64,000 nucleotides of DNA. It comes from Owenia fusiformis. Its lineage: Eukaryota > Annelida > Polychaeta > Sabellida > Oweniidae. The notes under the pieces were generated by a model. That model had not been told where the DNA came from. It was given only the letters and a program-made list of their open reading frames with translations, and searched no databases. The first letter of the stretch is position 1. Each line of letters opens with the position of its first letter. Both the position numbers and the translations under genes were made by a program. The DNA is taken from contig CAIIXF020000006.1 in assembly GCA_903813345.2 (NCBI GenBank), forward strand, positions 17,862,348 through 17,926,347, read 5' to 3'. Positions 48,509-61,367 of this stretch are shown here, in pieces.

Positions 48509-50422
48509 GTATTCATTTTTCAATAAATGTGGTCAACATATTTATTATTTGGGGGAATCAAAACATTTCCCCATTTTACACATGTTGCTTGCCATTTTGC
48601 CACCCCTGAGAGATCTGATTCTAACTTTATATTATATAAATGTTAATGATAATAATGTGACAAGACCATGTGACATATAGTAATGTTAAAATATGCCATG
48701 AATGGGATCGATACATCAGCAATGTCTTTGGTAAATTTTGAATTATGTACCATTTGTTACGATAAAAAAACAAAATAACAGTTAAAATACAATTAAGCAT
48801 TAGGGAAGGGAGTGTACAAATATGGGGTGTAAATACATTTATTCCATATTTAGCATGATATTCATAGGATAACATGTGGAAATAAAAACGGTATTTTTGT
48901 AATCAGTGGTAAAATATGATATTTTTGACAAATTTTCACTTAACCATAGCATACGGTTTTTTAGCCATGACATACGACGTCGTATGCTATGGTTTATGGA
49001 TTTTTGCTACTTCAGACTCAAAACGAGGCTTAGTGTAAACATCGCCAGATCGTTTGGAAAATTCGAAATAAATCACTTAATTTCCGACGATTCTGATGAT
49101 GACTTTAACTATGGAATAAAAAGAACATCCTATGATTTACTCGTGATATGATTTTAATCCACTCATGGATATTGATATCTGCACTCTCTCGCTACGCTCG
49201 CTCGTGCAGATGACATATCCATTATCCATAGGATATCCTCTATGTATTTGATAATCTGAATCTCTGAGCTGTTTTTGGGGAGAATTCAAATATTTGAAAA
49301 TAAAAAGTCAAACAACTTTGATGATGAAATAATATTTCTAAACTTTATATCAGGCCTTTAACACTTCACAGTAATATTGAAACATGACCTAGTTAGATCA
49401 CCTCATTTTAGTTGTATCACCTGATTTTAGAGTTGTTTATGTCAAGAATTTGCTACTTCCATTGGTCTGGTTGTGCTACTAGACTTGTTGTGTCAATAGT
49501 TTTTATTTACTGTATTTAGAAAAACTAATCTTGAGATGAATAAATGAAAATATATAAAAGAAAATATTTCAATCTCTTTATTGAGATAAATCAATGCTAT
49601 ATCTTACAATGAATCAAATATTATTAAACTAAAATGACCATTCACAATGTTACTGTGTTTACAGTGTTGCCAAAATAACTATATTTGCGACACCAAATAT
49701 AAATAACGACAATAGAAGTCAAGCACGCAGCAGCGGGATAAAAAAAAGAAAAAATGTAATTTAGTCAGATCTTGAGTTTAGGCATGAGACCAAATAGAGA
49801 AATGTATGATAAAAGTATATTTTTATATATAATTCAATACAAAACACTTGGTAAAATCCATCTGCAGTAAACAATTCCATAGCATTCAGCACCATTGTTG
49901 ATTTTCTTCAAGAGTTAAAATATAACGGTAAACAACTCAATGGGCAGCCTATTAAAAACAATCTTTTGAAAAGTGGCACAGTTTGACACTCCTGCATACC
50001 TTCTACTTGAAGTCTTCACATGTTGTATATAAAGAATGTGTGGAAGTTGATTTAAATTTTTAAACGAAGACCTTTCAAATTCCATCTAGTGGGAACTTTG
50101 AAAACTGGTCTGAATTTCCTATTATGTGAGTTTAGTCAGTTTGTAGTTTTTGACGATTCAAAAGAGGGCTTCATCCACACCTTATTTTACTACAGATTAA
50201 AATGAAGCCAAATAATGCATAGGTTTCTCAATGCAGCACTCTTTTAGTCATTCAGACTGTCTGGCAACAGTATCAATAACACAAATACCATAATTTTATC
50301 CAAGGTCAAATATTAGTTAATCTGTAGATATAGAATGCTGAATTATCACCTTTATTACCAATTTTTTAAGCCATCCAATCCAAATAATGTTTATAGCATG
50401 TTTATACTTGTATATCACTTAT
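48509..50422. other. spacer with hairpins
   Basis: Two hairpins are visible: AACCATAGCATACG near 48952 paired with CGTATGCTATGGTT near 48981 around ACGACGTCGT, and a GGATATTGATATCTGCA... foldback near 49165-49245 with a CTCTCGCTACGCTCGCTCG core. No gene is evident. Confidence 0.5.
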
Positions 50423-50603
50423 GTTTACAGGCCCGTAGCCCCCCTAGCCAAAAATTCTTTCAAAATCATGCAGTTTTTACCCTTTTGAGCACTTCTCAAG
50501 TGATTTTAGCCATATTTGGGCCAAAATTGTCAAATGTGAATCCCCCTGGAAATTTTTGAAAACTGAACCCCCCTTGGCAAATCCTGGCTACAGGCCTGGT
50601 TTA
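50423..50603. mobile_element. hAT-like MITE with 5-bp duplication GTTTA
   Basis: Inverted ends CAGGCCCGTAGCC (50428) and the complement of CAGGCCTGTAGCC (ending 50598) are flanked by GTTTA on both sides. At 171 bp it is very short. It belongs to the widespread CAGG(G)GCGTAGC terminus type. Confidence 0.8.
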
Positions 50604-52822
50604 TAACTTATAATTTTTATGTACTAGCTCACATCATTTGTGGCAGCTCCATAAGTAGCTATTGATTATAAAACATAGTGCAAAAGTGAGTAAATCCTTA
50701 ATATATATGTAGTTGAGACATACTTATTGGTAAATGAATCACAGTGATGATTGGCAAAAAGTCATATTAGTACATAATATCGAAATCGACAGAGGAGAAA
50801 ACTATTCATTTTGGATGAAAATGATAAATTGGAATTGATAACTAAAATATTATAATCTATCTATATAAGTTTTCTTTGTTACAAAATTTCAAATGCTTTC
50901 CCTTATGAGCGAAATCTCTCTAATCTTATATAACTTACATATGGTGTGTTTTGTTTGTTATTTTTCATGTTAAAATGTCAATATTTTGGCAATGATTGTC
51001 AATGGTTTGTTAACCTAATGTTACTTGAAGAGGTGACATGTTACAAATTGTTATGAGATTTGATAATTCCTGGAAATGAATGTAAATGAGACAAAGTTGA
51101 TATGTGGTGAATACCATATAATTTGTTTATTTTTGCCAGATTAAACCATGGGCTTTCAATATTGAATGCCTATGGTTAAACATACTTATGTACTTTGGCC
51201 ACGGACCTGAAGAAATGGACTTGAAACTCTCTGAATCTTGTCTCGGCTGTTGCCGCTAGAGGCACTGTAGTTTTCATGACCTAATTGTGCATGAATTCAT
51301 GTACTAAAAACGCAAAAAGATGGCAGGTCTTAAGTCTGAGAATGTGCGACTGTGCGTGTTTGAAAACTACAGCGCCTCTTGCGGCAAATATAGGCCATGA
51401 CTATTGGTTCAATATAGAAATTTCCTATCAATTTCTTCAGGTCGGGTAATGTGGCCTACTGTGTCTTTTTTCATTCTTTAGTATAAGTGTCCCAATAAGA
51501 AATGCCATACTCTGTGTACCAAGGAACAATACAGGAGATCACTCCCCTACTTATTGAAAATGTATTTAGATTGTACAGTGATTTTGATCTGAACCACGCC
51601 AGTTCAAAAATTGATTTTTCTGAAAATGTATTTCGATGTATCAGAGTTTTATGGCAGCGAATTTCGATAGTGCAGTAGGCATTCTCTATCAATTGTGGTT
51701 AGATTTTTTAATAAGTGCTCAGGAGTGAATAAATCCCGTGAGCGAAATATAAAATAATCTTACAGGTTTAAACTTACAATTCCGCATGTAAATGTATGCC
51801 ATATTTTTTCTAGTTCTTAGCAGATGGCGGAAGCGAAGATTTAACAGGTAAAATCACAGCGATATATTGGAGATTATTTTGCCTATATTAGCAAAACTTT
51901 TGCTTCATTTGTGTATATTCTGTCCTTGAGATAGGTTATATTACCGAACAAATGTGAAAATGGAATGTTTGTTCGATGCTTCGATGTTTGTATTTTATTT
52001 AGCTCTCGTAAAATGAACGAACAAACATTCCATTTTCACACATGTTGGGTAATATATGTATCGTATCATAACTTCCGGAAATGACAAGAAAATTTTTGGG
52101 AATATTTTCAGTTCGTTTACATTTCTTGTATAACTGTACTTATTGATCGGACGGAAAGATAAGCTGATGTAGTTACACTGGAGTTCGCTTACTATCATTT
52201 GGAAGGCAAGTGAGGGTCCCATTCATCAGCTAACACTTATATGTCGAAGTTAAGCTCTTGCTTTTTTTTAACATGAAACCGACAGTAAGGTATAGGCTAC
52301 ACACTTGACACTGACTTGACAGCTGAATTTCTTGACCACTTGACTCTTTTTGGTAAAAATAGTTTCTAAAAATAAAAAAAAATGATCGAAACTAAGATTT
52401 TGTGTTAAACCATACATCAATTACTTAAATAATACTCACCCTCGAAATATATAACGTCTACGTTCTTCTAAATCGTCATTCAAAGTGGAGCAGATTATGT
52501 GGCTGCCTCGGATGTTCCAGGTTTTACAAAATATATCCCTAAGAATTATTCGAATAAATTGATATCATAAAATGCACAGAGCAAATTACTATCAAAACGA
52601 CATAAATATAAAAAAAGACTTTTGCATCATTGAAATATTTAAATATACCAATATGAAATAAAAATACGAGTATTTATATTTTTCTAAAAATACGAAACTA
52701 GAAAATAAATATCTTTCAGCTTTGTACTCAAAATTATTTTCAACATTTTCAAAATGTTTAGATTTCTTTTCTTCTGCAATGTAAATCTATAGACACCCCT
52801 TCCACTCACCGAGGAACAGAAT
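50604..52822. other. RAD51AP1 / SLC45 divergent upstream region
   Basis: No coding exon is visible before 52823. A small ATGGCGGAAGCG sequence at ~51822 is followed by a donor (AACAG|GTAAAA at 51849), and a good acceptor (CTATAG|ACACC) precedes the coding exon at ~52793. This suggests a RAD51AP1 5' non-coding exon with a six-codon upstream frame. A minus-strand donor at 52440 may belong to SLC45. Confidence 0.4.
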
Positions 52823-55800
52823 ATGGCAGAATCAAGAAGATCTGGAAGGTAAAACTAACAGATACCATTCCCTACACAGTAAAATTTTCACAGGAAGTTG
52901 TATCAACAAGTCCATTTGGGACTAGATCTAACATAACCAAACCCGTCTGGCCCAGTTTACCATATTCTATGGCTATATACAATATAAATAAGGCACTCTT
53001 TGTTATTTTGAATTTGCCTTAAATTGCCGAGTCGTCTTATTTTTATTGATGTAAATATAATAAACTCAGCTTCATTGATCTTTACACGCAGTCCTATTTA
53101 ATAAATTGGTCTACTTCGCAGGATATTTATTCACAAAAGAATTAAAACAAAACTGAAGGAAATTTTTTACAAAAGGGGGCATCTTGATTAAATTGCTATA
53201 GCGGAAAAAATGCATGCTTTAAAAATGGAGAACAAAACGACGTCTATTTTAAATGAAAACATTTAATATCTCATCAACAAGACAAGCCGTTACCATTTCA
53301 ATTCATGAAATATTAACAGAACGATTTTTAGAATATTACATAAATTTATTGAACGACGGCTTAAGATTTTACAATAGTTCACGGTGTTCCAGATGGAATC
53401 ACTTCTAGCCAAGAATTGGCTAGAGACTCGAGTAAGGCACAGTTATCTACTACGACATTGGGAGTAGATAACTAGGCCAGACGGGTTTGGTTAGGCCTAA
53501 CAGAGCTTTTTGCCCTTCCCCACTCTCAGAATAGATGTGTTCCTCAAGGATTCCCTCCAAACTCGCGCTGAAAAAATAGTTGAAATCAAAAGTAGATTTT
53601 CTACAAGATCCTTATTCAAAATTCGACCAAACTTGCACAATTTGGAGGGAAAATACTCACGAACTCAAATAAACAAAAAGATCACAACCTGACAGATACT
53701 TCATGATGTTTTTAGTCATGCAAAAAGCTAGGCATCATAGCGCGGAAGATGTGCTGCAAATAAAAAATTGAAATACATCTGTTATGAGAGTGGGGAAGGG
53801 CAAGGGAAAAAGCTCTGTTAGGCACAAAAAGGACTTGATACAACTTCCTGTGAAAATTTTAACGAAATTTTAAATGTTTGGAAGTACAGTGCTCACCATT
53901 GACCATAAAATGATAAATAAATCACACCTGAATTTTCTGTCACCATTTCCAGACCATGGTGATTTGAGACTTCATACTTTCCAATAATCTCTAGATACAC
54001 ATCCCTTAGTTTTGTATATTTTACATTTTGTATACTCTCATCCACTGATGTATAGCCTCTTAAAAATTCTCTTCTTTTTAACATGGGAAATCCTCACTTC
54101 AGAAAATCCAGGTGTCATTTATTTATGGTGAGCACTGTAGCCTACTTTGAAATCTAAAAAGCAATTAAAGGACCATAATATTGAAACAGAATATGTAAAT
54201 ATAGAAACATTTATACATGTCCTAAGTTTTGTATATTTTAGTTTGTTTTGTGGGGGGCCCTTTTGTAGTTTGGCTATCATATGTGTGGCCTCTTATATTT
54301 TGATGCTTCTCTGCCATGTTATTTTCGAAAAATTAACATGGCTGAAACTCCCTAAATTACAAAAGGCCAATAGCTTTGCTGCACATTATACATAACTATC
54401 TGAAATAAACAAAAGTTAGGAATTGTACATATGTTTCTATTTTTTCATATACTGTTGCAATATAGTCATTTGATTGCTTATTTTTTAAATTCATAGTTCC
54501 AAGCATTTAAAATTTTACTGTAGTGAGATCTACATGTAGGCTAATCTACAGTAAAATTTTAAATGTTTGGAACTAGGCTACTTTGAATCTAAAAATAAGC
54601 AAGTAAAGGACCATATTGAAACAGAATATGTAAAAATAGAAACATTTATACATGTCCTAACTTTTGTATATTTAAGTTTGTTTTGTAGTTTGGCTATCAT
54701 ATGTGTGGCCTCTTATATTTTGATGCTTCTCTGCCATGTTATTTTCGAAAAAATTAACAAATTCAAAGTAAAATATTTTTCAGTTTCTGTCCGACAGTCA
54801 AAAAATCAATTTTTAGAAAAAGTTCAAATCCCTCAATCAAATCATTTAGTCTACTTACTCATGTTTACATAACTTATTTTTTGAAGTCATGTGTACCTAT
54901 TCGCCTAGTCAGTAGGCAGATTCTTGAATTTGGATCCTAATGCAGTAAGAAACTCAGTAATTTTCATGAGAAAAGTTTCTTCTCCTCTGTTTAAGTGACA
55001 TCAAGAATTTTCCAAGAATTTTCCAGAATTCCATGAATGAACTATACATGTAGTTAGATTTTTGAAGGGGTGATAAATATCCAAAATTAGAAATAAACAG
55101 ATTCAAATGTGATAATCCAGTTTACAAACTATTCCAAAGAAGTGTAATTTAATAAATGTAATTAGCCGAATGAGAAAATAAATGGGTTTTTCGACCATCG
55201 GACAGCATCTGAAAAATATTTTAGTTCCAAACATTTAAAATTTTACTGTAAGACTACTATATCAAGGAGGATTGGAAGCCAAAAGTTCCACCTCGATAAA
55301 GTCATGCGATATTGCCGATCATGCCTGTATATTTTCTCCAGCTTCAGGGAGAATTAACAATATTCTCAATCAAAGCTTGCGTCATTATTTTCAATGTTTA
55401 GCTGGCTATAAATTCAAAATCAGCATACGAAATATTCAAACTACATGTAATGACTCAGGGTAGTTATCAGAAATTTACACCAAACAGGAAATGAAAAAAC
55501 CATGTGGATTTTAGAATTTTCCAAAAGTACTCATTGACGTTCGAGTTCACTTGTTCAGCACTGACTGTAGGTCTAGATATTGTTTCTCATATCTGACTTA
55601 TGATATGAATCCTTGCAGGTTAAATCATCCAAAATAATTCATAAGTGTTGCATAAGATTATCTTCCGAACTACTGCACTGCATCCTTTTTCATGGCCTGA
55701 CTGATTTGCTAGAATTATTAAAATAAGACTTACATGTAGCTAAAGAATGAGATTGTCACTTACCCTCATTCCGAACTCATTCCGCAATGTCAAGTTCTAA

Positions 55801-58800
55801 CAGCTTGTCTGGAATCACCATTTCTGTTCTGTTTCTTTCAAACCTGTATCGCTTATGATCTGTGTTTGAACTTTTTTAGTAACAGAACTCAATGGAATTT
55901 TTGAAAATGGATTATCTGTGTGATTTTGATTCTGAGATCAAAAGAGTTCATTGTTTAACAAAAACAAAATAATCGTAACATTACCTGTCCTTTGTTTATG
56001 TTCCTGTCCATTTTTCACCCATCAATGGCACAAATAGTATATCATGTGTCATAAATCTGCTTTCCCATCTTCAGTTGATGGGATCCAAATATTAGTTAAC
56101 AAATATAAAATGTTTGTTTCCAGGGCCAGGAAAACTGTAGATTACTCACAATTTGGGGGAGCAGAAGAAAACAGCGATGGTGAGTAAAATATTGGGATTC
56201 TATCATTTTTGCGTTTCACTCAAAGGGACAGGGTCAAAATTGTGTCGTATCAAGAAAGCTTATTTTTTATGATGTTATTGTCTCCAACTTTTTGTTGAAG
56301 GTGTTCGGCAATAGACATTCGCCAGTCAACATCTGTAACAAATGGCAGGTAGTAATATTTTGCATGGTAATGCCTTGTTATATTTTATACTGATCAAAAA
56401 TATAATTTAATAGGTAGTGATTTTTATTGAACATCCCGGTAAACTGGTAAAGTCATACTGTATATATTAGATACAGATACTCGACACTATAACAAAATGA
56501 GGATACATGTGTTTAGAAACACTTGAAAATGTTATATTAAACCTGTTAACCAGTGAAAGGGAAACATCAAACTTAAGTACAAAATTCCATTGTCAAATTG
56601 CTCCATTCCATTATCTATCTATCATGGCCCTGGCCCCATTACTATCCCATTCCAAAATCACAAAACCAAGTCTCGGTTGATGATGGTAAATATAAATTAT
56701 GATGTATATAGAATAGATACAGGTTGACCTTGAAATATTACATCATTGAAATAAATGTTATTTAATTGCTTTTGAAGCATATCAAAAATAAAAATATACA
56801 TTTAAAAATACAGGTTGAGGATACATGGCTTATCTTGGGGGAAATATAAGTACATTCAGAGGAATAGCAAGCACAAAGACCCACATATTCCTTCAGGGAT
56901 AAACCCTGTATCTAACACCAACATATAACAGGTGTATTCCATACCTACTGATGTTCTAGGGACATTTTACCATCTAAAGTTCCATTTAAATTTTTTAAGA
57001 AGAGCAGGTAGGACCAAGATGGATATAGCTGTATGTCTTAGAGCTTAGGGGTGGATACAGAGATATCCAACCCAGTCTCTGGATAGTGGATACACTGTAT
57101 ATTCCCGTTTATTATGAATCTCATACCTATTGAGGTTCTAAATATATAACATGTAGGAATGTAAATTGATATGGGAAAGACTCAGAAAAGGCACCAGGAG
57201 TATCAACAAATAAATTTAAGTAGTGTTGAGTGTGATATCCACATAGAACTTCAGTTTGTATGGGATAAACCTGCCATGTATGGCTGATACATAGTTTATT
57301 CCTCAAGAAATATGAGAATACAGGAAGTATCTCCCTTTGTCTTTGTGATCCCTCACAAGATATTTATATTTCCCTAAGGGATAAACTCTGTATCTAAAAC
57401 CACCAAGAACATAACTCCTATATTTGTACATTTTCAGATGACTTTGCGGATGCTACTCCAACACCACCTCCCATGAAGAAATCTAAACTGTCAACCAAAG
57501 ACAAGAAGAAGAAGAAGAAGAAAGAGAAGAGAGAAAGTCCAAAGAAAACAAAAAGGTTATACATTTTATATTTACTTTGGCATATGTTCATAAGTCTTAC
57601 AACAAAGATTATCAATATATAAAATCACCAGCCAACATTAACTATGTCAGAAGCCAGTTTAACAAAAATTCCCAATTCTAAATACACATGAATTGTTAAA
57701 ATAATACTGCATGATAATATTTTATCCACCATAGCTACCACAGTAAAAAGTGAAGTGTTTAAGTTCCAAATGGTCAAGCACATTGTCTGTTGTAGACCTG
57801 CATTAGATGACAAACTGTATGAGCGAGACCTCCAAGCTGCGTTAGAGTTGTCCAAATCACAGTCAGAATCTCAAGACACCGAACATGTAGAGTCTGAGGG
57901 TACAGATACAACAGAACCAGTAGGTTAGGATCAAATATGTCACATCAAACATTACTCAAAAAATAGATACAGTGATGAATGAGGATTGCATCAGTATTTA
58001 CTTTATTCATGCAATACTTTAATGAGCAGAGATCAAAATAATTCCTCTTTAGCTTAGTCTTCTATATCCAGGTGTTTTTAGTCAAGCATATACCAAATCT
58101 ATTGCAAAATCTTTTGCAATTTATACCAACAGGTCAAAATATGGTAAATTTTAAAGATTTTGAGTGCAAGCTTATTTTTCAAAATTTCAAGAAGATCGAG
58201 CCAACCACTTTCTTCAATCCTGGAATCACTAAATGTCAAGGGTTCCCAGAAAATAACATCATAAAATTCAAAATAATATTGTTAAATATGTATCCAGAAT
58301 ATTCTGCAATGTAGAGGGTGTTCCAAAATTCATGAGAATTTTTTGAGTGATATATACAAGTCATGGGTGATTTTTATTCAAATGTTCTCCAGTCCTTCCA
58401 TACCTTTGAATATTAAACCCTTATTTAATTACTAAATAATCTTTAATTTTTTCACCCAAATTTTTTAAAAACTCATATGTTACGATCATGTATTTGCCCC
58501 ATAATATAGATGCTGACAAGATTGAAGTTATACAGGAAGGTATTCCTGTTAGTGAATCAGATACAGAGACTCCAGGACACAGGTCAAGACGGCCTCATAA
58601 AAAGGCAAAGTTCATTGATGACAGTGATGATGAATTTAAGGCAGAGTCTGATCTAGGTAATGTACAAATATTTCTTTAGAAGGAAGTGTCTCTAAACAGT
58701 CAGTTAAATAACGTAGACCTTGAAAAATATATGCTGACGTAGTAAATCTAGTAAGATTTCAATGCAAACTTCAAGAAATTATAGTATCTCCAATTTCAAG

Positions 58801-60103
58801 ATGTCATTAATTGTATATACTAATTGAATTGATATATTTTCAGACCAAAATACTGTATCTGAAGATGACTCTGATGATAGTTTTAGTTCTGACTCTGATG
58901 ATGATTTTGGATCTAGAAAACATAAAAAATCGAAAAGAGGTAGAAAGAAAGTGAAAAAACCCACAGCAGTTTCTCCATCAAAACCCAAGCCCAGACTTAA
59001 TGCAACAAGTATGTTATAATTATTGTGTAAAAATTCATTATATTAAAGATTATGTACATTTGAGAACTAGCAAAATGTTTTTAAACCAATTTTTGCAAGG
59101 TGTTCAATGAATTGATATTGGGACTTTAAGAAGCACCACTTCTAGAATATAATGTAATGTAAAGACTACATTGTGTTCTTATTGGACAATACTGGACACT
59201 ATATTTAAAATAATGAATGCTATCAATATCTCAGATCGCCCAGTCTTCATCCTTTATTTAATCTTAATGTCAGATAGATTATTGGGTTCAATTTCAGTAA
59301 CATCTATCAATACACACAAAGGTGGTTTGACCCCAAAAGGTCGTGGAGGTCGAGGTATAACATCTAGAAGTAGCACAGCCATAGACACAAGCAGTCCACA
59401 TGTTACACCAAGTCGAACCAGCTCTGGAGCACTGTTCATCAGGAAACCAAACTGGGCACCACCAGGTATGGTATCAAAAATCCTGTTTCATTTACATCTG
59501 CTCATGGTTTTCCTCAACATGCATCGTTTGATTTTCGGGTATTTATATTTGTATGTTAACTTCAACCTTCAACATGTACATGTATGTATGCAGTATATGT
59601 GTGTTTTTATAGATTTTGCCTTTTTTATTTTTATTGATGATTTCAAGTTGATCACAAACAATGTGTTTAGATTTATATTTTTGAATTATTTTGAGGCGAG
59701 ATGATGAGACATCTCCCCAAAGAGTAACTCATGCATGACCCATATAAATGAAAAAATGGCAGATCAAGTGAAATGATTCTGGCTGCTAAAGCCTCAATCA
59801 CATTTGCTCTATGGCAGCTGTACAGCGACTATAGTTTTAAAAAATTAAGATAGAAAATTTACATCTTGCTGCTTATGCTGCATATTTCTCTTGAATTTTT
59901 TAAGTTATGGCTGTCGTACAGTTGCTGTAGATCAAATATGACTGAGGCATAAGAGTTAATAAGAGTGTATTTTTGTAATTTCAGGACCAGCAGGCTCTAA
60001 GAGTGATGATGCACTTAAATCTCCCAGTACTGGAATACGTATAGGACTCTCTAAACATATACGTTTAAAACCCCTGCATGCCAATGTTAAAGTACCAAGG
60101 TAG
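52823..60103 (+). CDS. RAD51AP1: RAD51AP1, RAD51-associated protein, complete, 8 exons, 308 aa
   Basis: RAD51AP1 binds DNA and RAD51 and stimulates joint-molecule formation in homologous recombination. Coding exons are 52823-52848, 56124-56179, 57438-57555, 57796-57923, 58510-58656, 58844-59008, 59298-59465 and 59985-60103. All have AG/GT borders and agree in phase (927 nt). The N-terminus RARKTVDYSQFGG matches the family's RHKKPVNYSQF start, followed by DDDFADAT. PALDDKLYERDLQAALELS (~residue 67 on) is the conserved central motif. Next come acidic and serine clusters (SDDDFGSRKHKK). The end KPNWAPPG and GIRIGLSKHIRLKPLHAN (286-303) is the RAD51-binding C-terminus (human KPKWVPPA and LRLGLSRLARVKPLHPN). 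Human is 335-352 aa, so the length is usual. Divergent from SLC45. No frame damage is seen. Confidence 0.94.
52884..53867. mobile_element. nested inverted-repeat stack in RAD51AP1 intron 1
   Basis: Outer arms (AATTTTCACAGGAAGTTGTA near 52886 and its complement near 53848) enclose two complete inverted-repeat units placed end to end. Unit A is bounded by CCAAACCCGTCTGGCC (52939) and its complement (to ~53490). Unit B is bounded by GCCTAACAGAGCTTTTTGCC (~53493) and its near complement (to ~53825) with GTGGGGAAGGGCAA inside. No coding sequence is seen. Confidence 0.75.
53885..54139. mobile_element. Tc1-type MITE with TA duplication and an empty-site paralogue
   Basis: Ends CAGTGCTCACCAT (53887) and its exact complement ATGGTGAGCACTG (to 54137) are flanked by TA. 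The adjoining duplicated segment at ~54560-54580 reads straight through the same site without the 251-bp insert. CAGTGC is the Tc1-like start. The short minus-strand frame inside has no recognised function. Confidence 0.88.
54140..54770. repeat. tandem duplicated segment (two ~200-bp copies)
   Basis: 54140-54345 and 54572-54768 share GAAACATTTATACATGTCCT, TTGGCTATCATATGTGTGGC and CTCTGCCATGTTATTTTCGA. Both give a hydrophobic frame of similar peptide, with small indels. They are separated by a foldback (GTTCCAAGCATTTAAAATTT at 54497 with its near complement ending ~54578); another arm copy is at ~55225. It is probably a duplicated transposon fragment. Confidence 0.75.
56880..57420. repeat. repeat-rich RAD51AP1 intron 2 segment
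   Basis: AGGGATAAACCCTGTATCTA near 56898 and a variant near 57376 recur with CCATACCTACTGATGTTCTA-type words between them. It is related in style to the inverted repeats at 43432-43777. No coding content is seen. Confidence 0.5.
59785..59950. mobile_element. short MITE in RAD51AP1 intron 7
   Basis: Imperfect inverted ends of about 35 bp (GCCTCAATCACATTTGCTCT on the left; the complement of GCCTCAGTCATATTTGATCT on the right) enclose ~90 bp. A diverged relative lies at ~29727-29875. Confidence 0.7.
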
Positions 60104-61367
60104 CACGAACATCTATTACCATGGAGGTTGACTTCTCTGTATGTAATTGTGGATGTCTGGCTGTCAATTAATTAAACATCCTGGGGGCTTCTGCCACATT
60201 TTGTGTTGAGTTTGGGATAAAAAATGATTAACAGATCTTTATATACCATATGCCACAAGAAAATAAGACCCAAAAGTGGATTTTTGGTTCACATGGTGAT
60301 CCTATGGAATTGCCCATTTGCTCATTTGTTTGTTCCTCTTTCTATCTACAATCTTTAGACAAATAAAAATTCCCATTCAAATGAGCCAGAAGCAACATTT
60401 GACTCTACCAAATGGTGCCGTTTTAGAATTTTTGGCACCGATTACGACATATTTGGGGTCTCATTCATTTGGGTCTTATTCTTCAAAATAGGTGTCAATT
60501 TTTAGAAAATCAATATTTTGTAAAACAAATAAAAAACTGAACTGAAATATGGCCCTAATTTTGTCAATGCAACATTTTAGCCCCCTTGTCAATTCCAGGT
60601 CTGCTCGACTGTACCTTCTCTGTGATATGATATATTTTCATATTGTAACATACATGAGTCACCATCCTGCGCGTATAACACACGGGTAAAAAATATAATT
60701 ATTGAATGAAGCCTCTATTCTTAAAATGGTCCAAATAATTAGCAGATGGTAAACTGTAAATAAATGTAAATAAATGTATTATTTGTTAAGTGTAAATAAA
60801 TATATCATAATCATATTGTGACATCTACAATAAATAGATCTAAATGATAGGTACTGTGCCACTGTATGGAATATATGCAAATAAAACATTGAAATACAAT
60901 ACATGTAAATGCAATTCAAAATTCCAATTCAGGTTTAAACCTGCATTTAAAAACAGTTCCCTGTTGTAAATGTAATGTTTTTTTTATTATATTTAAGAGT
61001 TCTCCCCATATACTATTTACATTGATTTTACAAGTTTTTGAATTTAAGAGTTGGTATCTTATTTGGGGTCATCTCAAAAGTTTGGCATTAAATTCTACAC
61101 ACTTGTTTTTAATGAGAGACTTAAACCACCCAACAATACTTGTAAAGGAACCTGAATTTTTGTGAATATTTTGTCAGTGTTTTTTTTGAAAATGTGTATA
61201 TTTTAGTGGGAAATTTTCAAGACTGGCTAAGATTCCAATTTTAGTTTTATGTATATTTATTATTTACATATTTCATGGTACACAGAAGAATATTGACTCA
61301 TTCAAGGAGCTGGTATAATTTGATCCTTTTACAGAACTTAAGTAGAAGACTGTTCAGATTTGGAGAT
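60104..61367. other. RAD51AP1 3' flank
   Basis: This is the probable 3' UTR and downstream sequence. AATAAA-type words occur at about 60829 and 60881. No other gene is seen. Confidence 0.5.

Noticed and set aside
54147-54872. Two similar hydrophobic frames as a duplicated membrane-protein gene
   Set aside because: Short, with different indels, lying inside an intron among transposons; better explained as a duplicated repeat fragment.
55740-55860. Minus-strand exon-like stretch with a strong GTAAGT donor inside RAD51AP1 intron 1
   Set aside because: Only a short frame ending in a stop and no acceptor or homology; chance donor is likely.
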